From Gammaproteobacteria bacterium UBA6968 (lineage in GTDB: Bacteria > Pseudomonadota > Gammaproteobacteria > Pseudomonadales > Azotimanducaceae), in assembly GCA_002450255.1 (NCBI GenBank), contig DJYW01000154.1, positions 2,683 to 23,204 of the forward strand: a DNA stretch of 20,522 nt, given 5' to 3'. The notes under the pieces are model-generated. The model searched no databases, had not been told where the DNA came from, and was given only the letters and a program-made list of their open reading frames with translations. The first letter of the stretch is position 1. Every line of letters begins with the position of its first letter. Below, piece after piece: positions 7,377-14,012 of this stretch. The position numbers and the translations under genes were made by a program.

Positions 7377-7449
7377 TGTGATTTGAATTCAATAAGACGT
7401 CTTAGTCGTCACTTTGGATTCTAATTTGAATTTGCGCATCCGAATCACA
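7377..7449 (+). promoter_or_regulatory. Long-range stem with internal palindromes in the rne leader
   Basis: TGTGATTTG (7377-7385) can pair with CGAATCACA (7441-7449), eight Watson-Crick pairs and one G-U. Inside are the palindromes TGAATTCA (7384-7391, overlapping the outer stem) and AAGACGTCTT (7394-7403), and GATTC/GAATC copies that allow other pairings. It ends about 136 bases before the rne ATG. It looks like a branched RNA element. Confidence 0.4.
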
Positions 7450-7585
7450 ACAGTGATAAAGGTGCTGCCTACCGGTCTGGTTCGGAACTAACTGCTGTTA
7501 TTTCTTCCTTAGCTTTTGTAACGCTTTTTTAAGCAAACAAGGTCCGCCCGTGGTTTTGACCCGTGCGACCGCTAAGGAAATCATC

Positions 7586-10504
7586 ATGAAAAGAATGCTA
7601 ATCAATGCGCGGCAACCTGAAGAAGTCAGGATTGCCCTGGTTGATGGTCAGAAGCTTTACGATCTGGACATCGAGAACCGAGAACGCGAGCAGAAAAAGT
7701 CTTCCATTTATAAAGCCCGTGTTACTCGGGTTGAACCAAGCCTGGAGGCAGCATTCGTCGAATTTGGCTCCGAGCGGCAAGGCTTTTTACCTCTCAAGGA
7801 AATTGCGAAAGAGTACTTTAGGAAAAAGAGCAATCCGCGCGGCGCTATTCAGGATTTAGTCGCAGAAGGACAAGAGATCATAGTTCAGGTCGAGAAAGAA
7901 GAGCGCGGCACCAAGGGCGCCGCACTCACCTCCTTTCTCAGCCTGGCCGGGCGCTATATGGTTTTGATGCCTAACAACCCGCGCGCTGGAGGAATCTCTC
8001 GTCGCATCGAAGGTGAAGATCGTGACGCCATGCGCGAAGCACTCAGCCAGATAAATATTCCTGAAGGTATGGGCGTAATTGTACGAACTGCCGGGGTTGG
8101 TCGCAGTTCCGAGGAACTCAACTGGGACTTGGATTATCTATTGCAGGTCTATCGGTCTATTACCGAAGCGGGCAATACCTTTGATGCGCCCACGTTGTTG
8201 TACCAGGAAAATAGCGCTGTACTGCGTGCCATACGCGATAACTTGCGCAAAGACATTGGCGAAGTGCTCATTGAGGGAGATGCAGCTTATGAAGAAGCTT
8301 CTGCCTTCATCAATCAGGTCATGCCCCACTATGCCGATAAGGTTAAGCCTTATAACGACGGCATTCCGTTATTCAGCCGTTATCAGGTCGAGAGCCAAAT
8401 TGAAACGGCATTTCAGCACACGGTCCAACTCCCATCCGGCGGCAGTATTGTCATCGATCCCACTGAGGCCTTGGTTTCTATCGATATCAACTCAGCTCGC
8501 GCTACTAAGGGCTCGGATATCGAAGAAACGGCGCTGAATACCAACCTCGAAGCCGCAGATGAAATCGCCAGACAGCTGAAGATTCGCGATATGGGCGGCT
8601 TGGTAGTGATTGACTTCATTGACATGGTCGCGCCCAAGAATCAGCGCGCGGTTGAAAACCGCATGAAACAGGCTGTTGAGTCCGATCGGGCGCGCATTCA
8701 AATCGGTCGCATCTCAAGGTTCGGCCTGTTGGAAATGAGCCGGCAACGCCTGCGTCCATCGCTCGAAGAAGTTACGACAGAATTATGCCCGCGTTGCTCA
8801 GGCCAAGGCCGTATCCGCGATACCAAGTCTTTGGCACTCGCGATTTTGCGCGTGATGGAAGAAGAAGCATTAAAGGAAAAGAGTGCGGTAATTCGGGTGC
8901 AAGTGCCGCTAGCCATCGGTGCATATCTACTCAACGAAAAACGTCGGGATACAGTTGAGATTGAAGCACGCACAGGGACCAGCTTGGTGATCATCCCAAA
9001 TATGAACCTGTCGACACCGACTTACTTGGTCGAGCGACTGCGCGGTGATCAAGTCGAAGAAGAAGGCAGTATTGGCAGCAACGAGCTATCCGACCTCGCT
9101 AATCAGCACATCCAGCAAGAGTTACCTGAGGACAAAGCAACCCCACCGCGCCAACAGGCTGTGGTTCAGCCGAGCCTGCAAATGGCGCCGCCTAAGCCCT
9201 CGCCCAAAACCGCAGAAGCATCCGCTACATCACAAAAAAAGAGCAAGCGAGATGCCAAAACGGAGAGCAAGGTTGCCAGCAAGTCAAAACCAGGATTGCT
9301 TGGCCGTTTTCTAAAAAGCTTGTTTTCTGACTCTGATGAGGGCGCAGAAGCCGCAGACGGCCGCGCCTCCGCACGCAACGATCGCAGATCCAACAAACCT
9401 CGGGCGCAAGACAACCGAAATAAAAAACATCGGCCGGAATCTGATGCCGCGCAAGACAGAAAATTCGAAGAAACCGAGACCGAACAAGACAGCAAACCAA
9501 ACAAAGGCCGTCGTCGTGGACCCCGTAAAGAAGACAAACGCGACGAGTTGAAAAAACCACGAAAGTCCAGTGAAAAAAGCAACCAAGATAAAAGCGAGAC
9601 GGCGGGAAATAATGAACGTGATTTCGTTGCTGTTTCTCCTGCAGAAAGACAGCCCTCTGCAGAAGCATTGGCTGCCAGCAAACGTATGCCAAAGCGTGAT
9701 CGCACCGCGTCCACTTCGCGCGCAAAGACGGAGAAAACAAATTCCGCAACCGTGACCCCGATCAAAGGTGATACTGAAACCACCATAGCGACGGCAACTG
9801 ACAAAGCAGACTCGGCAGCAGCCGTTGCTAGTGGTAGCGTGCAACTGGGCGAACAGACAGCCGAATCAACCCGGGAAACGCAACCCTCAAACGATGTGGT
9901 TGATACGCCTGACGCAAGCGGTGCGATGGAGAAAAAGAGCGAGAGCGAAATCGAGGCGGAGCAAGGGCGCAACAAACCGGCACGTCGTGCGTCCAATGAT
10001 CCTCGAAATCGATCTAAATTGAGCGCGAAGGAAACCATGCCAGAAGCAGCGAATTCAGACGAACCCGGTCAACATGAGGCGGGACCAGCAGCATCCGATC
10101 AGACTGAAATCGAGCAAACGATGGCGCAGCCAGACGAATCGGCTGCAGATGTCATAGCGAGTGACGACGAAAGCGCAACAATCAGAGAAGGCGAGCTAAC
10201 CGAGTCAGACTCAGCAACCGTGGAAGAAAATGATCTGAAGGTAGAGAGCGCTGTAGCATCTGCTACGGATTATGTAGAAACGGGAGAAGCAGAGGTCTTG
10301 AACGACGCCGTGGCTTCTATCGACCAATCGGACGTACAAGAAGAAGCGGCGCCTGACAGCCAACCGTCAGCGGAAGCGCCAGTACCGGCAAAAAAAACAG
10401 AACGTGCCTCCAATGACCCCCGCGAAGTAAAAAGACGTTTACGCGAGCAAGAGCTGCGAAAATTAGGTGTGCTGCCGGCAAAAAGCAACCAAGACGCTTC
10501 CTAG
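7586..10504 (+). CDS. rne: Ribonuclease E
   Basis: RNase E is the essential endonuclease that starts mRNA decay and processes rRNA and tRNA, and is the scaffold of the degradosome on the inner membrane. The 972-residue protein starts MKRMLINA at the ATG at 7586, with AAGGA just upstream; the in-frame GTG at 7550 is not needed. The S1 domain lies about 38-120. Catalytic Asp300 (VSIDIN) and Asp343 (VVIDFIDM), and the zinc-link CPRCSGQG (Cys401, Cys404), match E. coli positions less three. After about residue 510 it is low complexity. [13 protein letters not shown] (569-580) looks like the membrane-binding amphipathic helix; 641-662 is Arg/Lys-rich and probably binds RNA; an acidic stretch follows. 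RASNDPR occurs twice (801-807, 940-946) near the C terminus, probably as partner-binding motifs. Confidence 0.97.
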   Translation: MKRMLINARQPEEVRIALVDGQKLYDLDIENREREQKKSSIYKARVTRVEPSLEAAFVEFGSERQGFLPLKEIAKEYFRKKSNPRGAIQDLVAEGQEIIVQVEKEERGTKGAALTSFLSLAGRYMVLMPNNPRAGGISRRIEGEDRDAMREALSQINIPEGMGVIVRTAGVGRSSEELNWDLDYLLQVYRSITEAGNTFDAPTLLYQENSAVLRAIRDNLRKDIGEVLIEGDAAYEEASAFINQVMPHYADKVKPYNDGIPLFSRYQVESQIETAFQHTVQLPSGGSIVIDPTEALVSIDINSARATKGSDIEETALNTNLEAADEIARQLKIRDMGGLVVIDFIDMVAPKNQRAVENRMKQAVESDRARIQIGRISRFGLLEMSRQRLRPSLEEVTTELCPRCSGQGRIRDTKSLALAILRVMEEEALKEKSAVIRVQVPLAIGAYLLNEKRRDTVEIEARTGTSLVIIPNMNLSTPTYLVERLRGDQVEEEGSIGSNELSDLANQHIQQELPEDKATPPRQQAVVQPSLQMAPPKPSPKTAEASATSQKKSKRDAKTESKVASKSKPGLLGRFLKSLFSDSDEGAEAADGRASARNDRRSNKPRAQDNRNKKHRPESDAAQDRKFEETETEQDSKPNKGRRRGPRKEDKRDELKKPRKSSEKSNQDKSETAGNNERDFVAVSPAERQPSAEALAASKRMPKRDRTASTSRAKTEKTNSATVTPIKGDTETTIATATDKADSAAAVASGSVQLGEQTAESTRETQPSNDVVDTPDASGAMEKKSESEIEAEQGRNKPARRASNDPRNRSKLSAKETMPEAANSDEPGQHEAGPAASDQTEIEQTMAQPDESAADVIASDDESATIREGELTESDSATVEENDLKVESAVASATDYVETGEAEVLNDAVASIDQSDVQEEAAPDSQPSAEAPVPAKKTERASNDPREVKRRLREQELRKLGVLPAKSNQDAS

Positions 10505-10535
10505 CACGCGGACTGTCTAAACGGGAGCGGTAACA

Positions 10536-10563
10536 GGTGGCAGTGCGATTAATGGCTGCCGCC
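10536..10563. terminator. Possible stem-loop between convergent rne and murB
   Basis: Arms GGTGGCAG (10536-10543) and CTGCCGCC (10556-10563) pair with one G-U around 12 bases, in the 167-base gap after rne. No T run follows, so it may only protect the 3' end of the message. Confidence 0.3.
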
Positions 10564-10671
10564 GGTAGTGGGCATCCCAAATAGGCAATTTCAGGTAGAC
10601 ATACACGATAAGGTCAAAACGATATTACAAAGCGCGTTTTAGCCGCACTGCCTGGTTTTGAACCATTCCGG

Positions 10672-11667
10672 TTATTGGATTTTGGTGGGTTCCTGCACCA
10701 AGGCCACTCCTAGCCGGGCCTGGACGTCGGCGCGGATTGCAGCGGCATAAGTCAATACGTCGGCCGCTTTTGCACCGCCCTGATTAACCAGCACCAGCGC
10801 TTGATTGGGCCAGCATGCCACCTTTTCCGCAGGCTTGTCCTTCCAACCGCAATAGTCGATCAGCTGCGCCGCGGAAAGCTTGTAGCCGTCACCTTCCAGA
10901 TACGCATCAAGACCTAATGCGCGGATCGTCTCGACTAACTCCGCCGATACAACAGGATTTTTGAAAAAACTACCGACATTAGGGTGCCTGTCTGGATCCG
11001 GTAATCTCGCTTGCCGCATAGCTATTACGGCATCAGCCACCTGCCGCGCCGTGAGTGTCTTTAAACGATTATGCGCAAACTGCTTGCGCAAGCCCGGATA
11101 GCCCAGCCGGGGCCTGAAAACCTTTTGTAGTTGTAGCCGCACATGAGTAATGGTCAATCCTGGCTGCAATTGAAAAATACTGCTGCGGTAACCAAAACCA
11201 CAACGCTCGTTGTCTAGCGTAATGGTACGCCCTACATCGTCAAAACCTTCGACTTCAACGACAAAGTCGGCAAGCTCAGCGCCATAAGCCCCTATGTTTT
11301 GCACCGGGGCTGCGCCAACGGTTCCAGGTATTAGCGCCAGATTTTCAATCCCGTACCATCCGTTAGTGATACAACGCAGTACCAGCTGATGCCAGTTCTC
11401 ACCACCGCCTACGCGAATCGTGATGGTGCTATCTGTTTCGTCGACGACATCGATTCCGACAATCGACATTCTGCCAACAAACCCTGCGACTTGAGGCGCT
11501 ACGATGACATTTGAACCAGCACCGAGTATTCGCAAAGGCGCTCTATGCGCCCGCGCAAACTGAATCGCCTCACAAACGTCGTCAGGCGTTTCAAGCTCAG
11601 CGCCAAAATCTGCCCAGGCTGGCAAAGCAAGCGTATTCGGCAGCGCGAACGGTGTCGCCAGCTTCAA
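10672..11667 (-). CDS. murB: UDP-N-acetylenolpyruvoylglucosamine reductase MurB
   Basis: MurB uses NADPH and bound FAD to reduce UDP-GlcNAc-enolpyruvate to UDP-MurNAc in peptidoglycan precursor synthesis. The 331-residue protein is a type I MurB. It shows LGAGSNVIV (48-56) and IPGTVGAAPVQNIGAYG (113-129) for FAD, Tyr160-Arg161 in YRSSIFQ, SFFKNP with catalytic Ser233, a GYKLSAAQLID block, and Glu326 near the C terminus. All key residues are in place. The only start consistent with full length is TTG at 11667; its bases overlap the TGA stop of the upstream alkB-like gene (TTGA), so translation is probably coupled. Position next to rne matches Pseudomonas. The rare start codon suggests modest expression. 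Confidence 0.94.
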   Translation of the reverse strand: MKLATPFALPNTLALPAWADFGAELETPDDVCEAIQFARAHRAPLRILGAGSNVIVAPQVAGFVGRMSIVGIDVVDETDSTITIRVGGGENWHQLVLRCITNGWYGIENLALIPGTVGAAPVQNIGAYGAELADFVVEVEGFDDVGRTITLDNERCGFGYRSSIFQLQPGLTITHVRLQLQKVFRPRLGYPGLRKQFAHNRLKTLTARQVADAVIAMRQARLPDPDRHPNVGSFFKNPVVSAELVETIRALGLDAYLEGDGYKLSAAQLIDYCGWKDKPAEKVACWPNQALVLVNQGGAKAADVLTYAAAIRADVQARLGVALVQEPTKIQ

Positions 11668-12203
11668 GCTTGAATCCGTCTAAAGGTCAGGTTGATGCGA
11701 GGCAGGTCACATCGTTTGGTGGCCGGCAAACAATGGCGCTGCCTGCCATCAAAAACAAGCAGCGAACCATCTTCGAGCTGCAGGGTCTCGCGTTCGCCGC
11801 TGGTGTTTGAATCGACTCGAAAACGGCGCGACGCGCCTAGACTCAAAGAAGCAATGGTTGCTGCGGCGCCACGTTCATCATCTTTATGCCATCCCATGTA
11901 TTGAGCGCCATTCTGATAACGATTCAAGAGTACGAAGTTAAACGTCAGACCACTAAGAGCGTGCACTTTTTGACGAATGCGCTGCAGAGGCTCTGGCCAC
12001 CCGTGGGTAAAGTGGTCGCAACCGGTATAGCGATAATTCAAACCGGCATCACCAAACCAAGTGAGCGTCCGAGGCGCGGTAACCTCCCGACCATATATTC
12101 GAAAGGTTTCGCTTTGCCAATTCACTTCCTCGCTGGCATCCAGCCAATTCATAAGCTGCGCGGATTCTTGTGGTGATAAAAAGTTCTGGTAATAGTCCAA
12201 CAT
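11664..12203 (-). CDS. AlkB-like 2-oxoglutarate/Fe(II) dioxygenase
   Basis: AlkB-family enzymes remove methyl groups from 1-methyladenine and 3-methylcytosine in DNA or RNA by oxidation, using iron and 2-oxoglutarate. The 179-residue protein has NFVLLNRYQNG (89-99), the iron ligands His106 and Asp108 (WHKDDE) and His157 (RQRHCLP). The 2-oxoglutarate arginines are Arg169 and Arg175 in RINLTFR. The short form resembles the compact AlkB type found in many proteobacteria and human ALKBH2/3 rather than E. coli AlkB of the ada operon (216 residues). DNA repair is the likely role, but the substrate cannot be read from sequence. It is followed by murB with an overlapping stop/start, so the two share a transcript; no Ada box or other alkylation-response element is visible. 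Confidence 0.9.
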   Translation of the reverse strand: MLDYYQNFLSPQESAQLMNWLDASEEVNWQSETFRIYGREVTAPRTLTWFGDAGLNYRYTGCDHFTHGWPEPLQRIRQKVHALSGLTFNFVLLNRYQNGAQYMGWHKDDERGAAATIASLSLGASRRFRVDSNTSGERETLQLEDGSLLVFDGRQRHCLPATKRCDLPRINLTFRRIQA

Positions 12204-12274
12204 GACAGAGAACAGTTTTTAAGACACCTTAGGGTATACTACGCGGCTAGTAGAAACTAACGTGAGGATAGGAA

Positions 12275-13042
12275 GTGGACATAAAAGGAAAAGTCGCCGT
12301 CATTACCGGCGGCGCATCAGGATTAGGCAGAGCCACTGCGGAAATGATTATTGCCAATGGCGGTCGTGTTGCGATCTTTGACCTAAACGAAGATCTGGCA
12401 AACACCGCCGCAAAAGAGCTCGGCGACGCCAAAGCGTACCAGGTGAATGTTACCGACGATGCGTCAGTCAGTGCTGCAGTCGCTCAGGTTCAGGAAGACT
12501 TTGGTGCCATCCATATCAACGTAAACTGCGCAGGCATCGGCGCAGCCTCGCGAACAGTGGGTCGCGAAGGCGCTTTAGACATCGCTAAGTTCAATTTCAT
12601 TGTGCAGGTGAACCTCATCGGCACTTTCTCAGTATTGAGCAAATGTGCTGCTATCATGCAAGTGAACGAGCCCGAGGGTGAAGCACTAGAGCGTGGTGTG
12701 ATCATCAACACCGCCTCTGTCGCGGCATTCGACGGCCAGATTGGTCAGGCTGCGTATTCTGCCAGCAAGGCTGGCGTTGCTGGCATGACCCTGCCTATCG
12801 CGAGAGACCTATCTCGTCAGGGCGTACGCATTTGCACCATCGCTCCAGGAATCTTCAACACGCCAATGATGGCTGGCGCGCCGGATCAGGTCCGCGATCC
12901 GCTAATTGACATGGTCCAATATCCTAAGCGTCTTGGCTTACCACCCGAATTCGCGTCGCTATCGCAGCAAATCGTCGCGAACCCTTACCTGAACGGCGAA
13001 ACCATTCGTCTCGACGGCGGTATTCGTATGGCACCGAAGTAA
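12275..13042 (+). CDS. Short-chain dehydrogenase, 3-hydroxyacyl-CoA dehydrogenase type II-like
   Basis: This is a classical NAD-dependent short-chain dehydrogenase of 255 residues. It shows TGGASGLG (11-18), Asp36 at the end of the second strand (prefers NAD over NADP), NCAG (84-87), Asn113, Ser148, Tyr161 and Lys165 (YSASK). The VIINTASVAAFDGQIGQ stretch and the LPIARDLSRQGVR and NPYLNGETIRLDGGIRM segments are those of the HSD17B10 / 3-hydroxyacyl-CoA dehydrogenase type 2 group, which acts in fatty acid or branched-chain amino acid breakdown. The exact substrate is not known. The start is GTG at 12275, preceded by GAGG; a TATACT lies 34 bases upstream, without a clear -35. It is a single gene, divergent from alkB-murB and convergent with kdsB. 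Confidence 0.88.
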   Translation: MDIKGKVAVITGGASGLGRATAEMIIANGGRVAIFDLNEDLANTAAKELGDAKAYQVNVTDDASVSAAVAQVQEDFGAIHINVNCAGIGAASRTVGREGALDIAKFNFIVQVNLIGTFSVLSKCAAIMQVNEPEGEALERGVIINTASVAAFDGQIGQAAYSASKAGVAGMTLPIARDLSRQGVRICTIAPGIFNTPMMAGAPDQVRDPLIDMVQYPKRLGLPPEFASLSQQIVANPYLNGETIRLDGGIRMAPK

Positions 13043-13070
13043 CGGCTTTACCCAACTCAATGGCCCAATC

Positions 13071-13102
13071 CAACACGGTTGCATTTACTCACCGTGTTGT
13101 TT
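13071..13102 (+). terminator. Terminator-like hairpin after the SDR gene
   Basis: Perfect arms CAACACGGT (13071-13079) and ACCGTGTTG (13091-13099) with an 11-base loop are followed by TTT on the plus strand. The right arm lies inside the last codons of kdsB, so the element serves the convergent SDR gene and constrains the KdsB C terminus. Confidence 0.55.
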
Positions 13103-13873
13103 GAGGGCCGCGAGTACTCGATCCAAATCTGCCTGGGTATCGATTCCTCCTGGCACGACTACGCCTGCATCAAGCACCAACAAATCTTCCCCGGCTTCCA
13201 ACCAACGCAATTGTTCAAGCTTTTCTATTGATTCTAGGCGCGAGGGTGGTAAGGCCACGAACCTGGCCAAACCATGCATTCGAAACCCGTATATACCCAC
13301 ATGGCGACGCACGACGCCATCGTTCAACAGCTCACTGATTTCGGCGGACGGGAGCGTATCCGTTGGCGACCATACATCCCGTGGATAGGGAATCGGCGCG
13401 CGGGAGAAATACAGGGCCCGGCTGCGCTCGTTAAGAACGACTTTGACGACATTGGGGTTTCCCAGCATCTCGAAGCTATCTATCGGCTCGGACAGCGTAG
13501 CCATGCCACAGCCTTCATTTGCCTGCAAGCCTTCGATCAGCACCTGCAACGCCTGCAATGGCAGTAACGGCTCATCACCCTGCAAATTAATAACGATATC
13601 TTCCGACGCAAACCCGATACGGTCGGCGACTTCTTTCACTCGATCCGATCCCGACTCGTGGTCTGGGCTGGTCATCATCGCATCGTACCCAGCTGACTTT
13701 ACCGTAGCCAGCACACGCTCATCGTCGGTCGCTACCGTTATAGATTGCACATCTATTAGCGCCGCTTGTCGCACGACGCGGACAATCATCGGTTCACCGA
13801 GGATATCGACTAGCGGCTTACCGGGTAGCCGCGTCGATGCGTATCGAGCTGGAATCACTATGTGCACTGCCAT
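13085..13873 (-). CDS. kdsB: 3-deoxy-manno-octulosonate cytidylyltransferase (CMP-Kdo synthetase)
   Basis: KdsB activates Kdo with CTP to give CMP-Kdo, the donor for the first core sugars added to lipid A. The 262-residue protein starts MAVHIVIPARYASTRLPGKP, the N-terminal nucleotide loop. It has ESGSDR (73-78), NLQGDEP (96-102) with the metal-binding Asp100, NPNVVKV, ALYFSRAPIP, HVGIYGFR, and SRLESIEKLEQLRWLE. The family is about 250 residues. The ATG at 13873 is chosen over an in-frame TTG at 13915 because homology begins there; no clear ribosome site is seen. It follows msbA-lpxK by 130 bases on the same strand, and lipid A and Kdo steps are consecutive. The small ycaR gene often found between lpxK and kdsB is absent. 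Confidence 0.95.
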   Translation of the reverse strand: MAVHIVIPARYASTRLPGKPLVDILGEPMIVRVVRQAALIDVQSITVATDDERVLATVKSAGYDAMMTSPDHESGSDRVKEVADRIGFASEDIVINLQGDEPLLPLQALQVLIEGLQANEGCGMATLSEPIDSFEMLGNPNVVKVVLNERSRALYFSRAPIPYPRDVWSPTDTLPSAEISELLNDGVVRRHVGIYGFRMHGLARFVALPPSRLESIEKLEQLRWLEAGEDLLVLDAGVVVPGGIDTQADLDRVLAALKQHGE

Positions 13874-13888
13874 AATCTGCTGAATCCG

Positions 13889-13909
13889 GTAACTGGTTTT
13901 TAGAGTTAC
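13889..13909 (-). promoter_or_regulatory. Stem-loop just upstream of kdsB
   Basis: Arms GTAACT (13889-13894) and AGTTAC (13904-13909) with a nine-base loop end about 15 bases before the kdsB ATG. An imperfect palindrome lies further upstream (13965-13982). Control of kdsB translation is possible but not shown; the rest of the 130-base gap holds no gene. Confidence 0.3.
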
Positions 13910-13993
13910 AAACAACGGATTGTTTGCGGTCGAGTTAGCGGCTCGAAAGCACTGCTCCTATTATCGACTGATTCAATCGTCGGTGAAATAGAT

Positions 13994-14012
13994 GTGGGCC
14001 TACTTAGCCCAC
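13994..14012 (-). terminator. Short GC-rich hairpin at the end of msbA-lpxK
   Basis: Arms GTGGGC and GCCCAC (13994-13999, 14007-14012) enclose seven bases, and the stem includes the last codons and stop of the fused gene. Only scattered T bases follow, so termination would be partial and kdsB may be reached by read-through. Confidence 0.3.

Larger units (their letters stand above)
6152..7585. other. 1.4-kb gene-free region between rluC and rne, probable rne leader
   Basis: No frame here shows a protein I can recognise; the longest open frame (6832-7044) has no ribosome site or family features. The region is rich in inverted repeats: 6414-6442, 6600-6620, 7035-7050, 7060-7079, 7190-7209, 7230-7245, 7254-7276 and 7377-7449. 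A U-rich stretch (about 7497-7535) comes just before the rne ribosome site. In E. coli rne has a leader of about 360 bases with hairpins through which RNase E controls its own message, so at least the last few hundred bases are probably the same kind of leader. I found no convincing promoter for rne or rluC. Confidence 0.6.

Noticed and set aside
9166..10038. A 290-codon open frame on the minus strand, antisense to the RNase E scaffold.
   Set aside because: It mirrors the low-complexity coding of rne, reads as Ser/Leu/Arg/Phe-rich with no family features, and has no context. It is a shadow frame.
10536..10563. An intrinsic terminator for rne.
   Set aside because: Only the stem is present, with no T run, so I kept it as a low-confidence stem-loop rather than a firm terminator.
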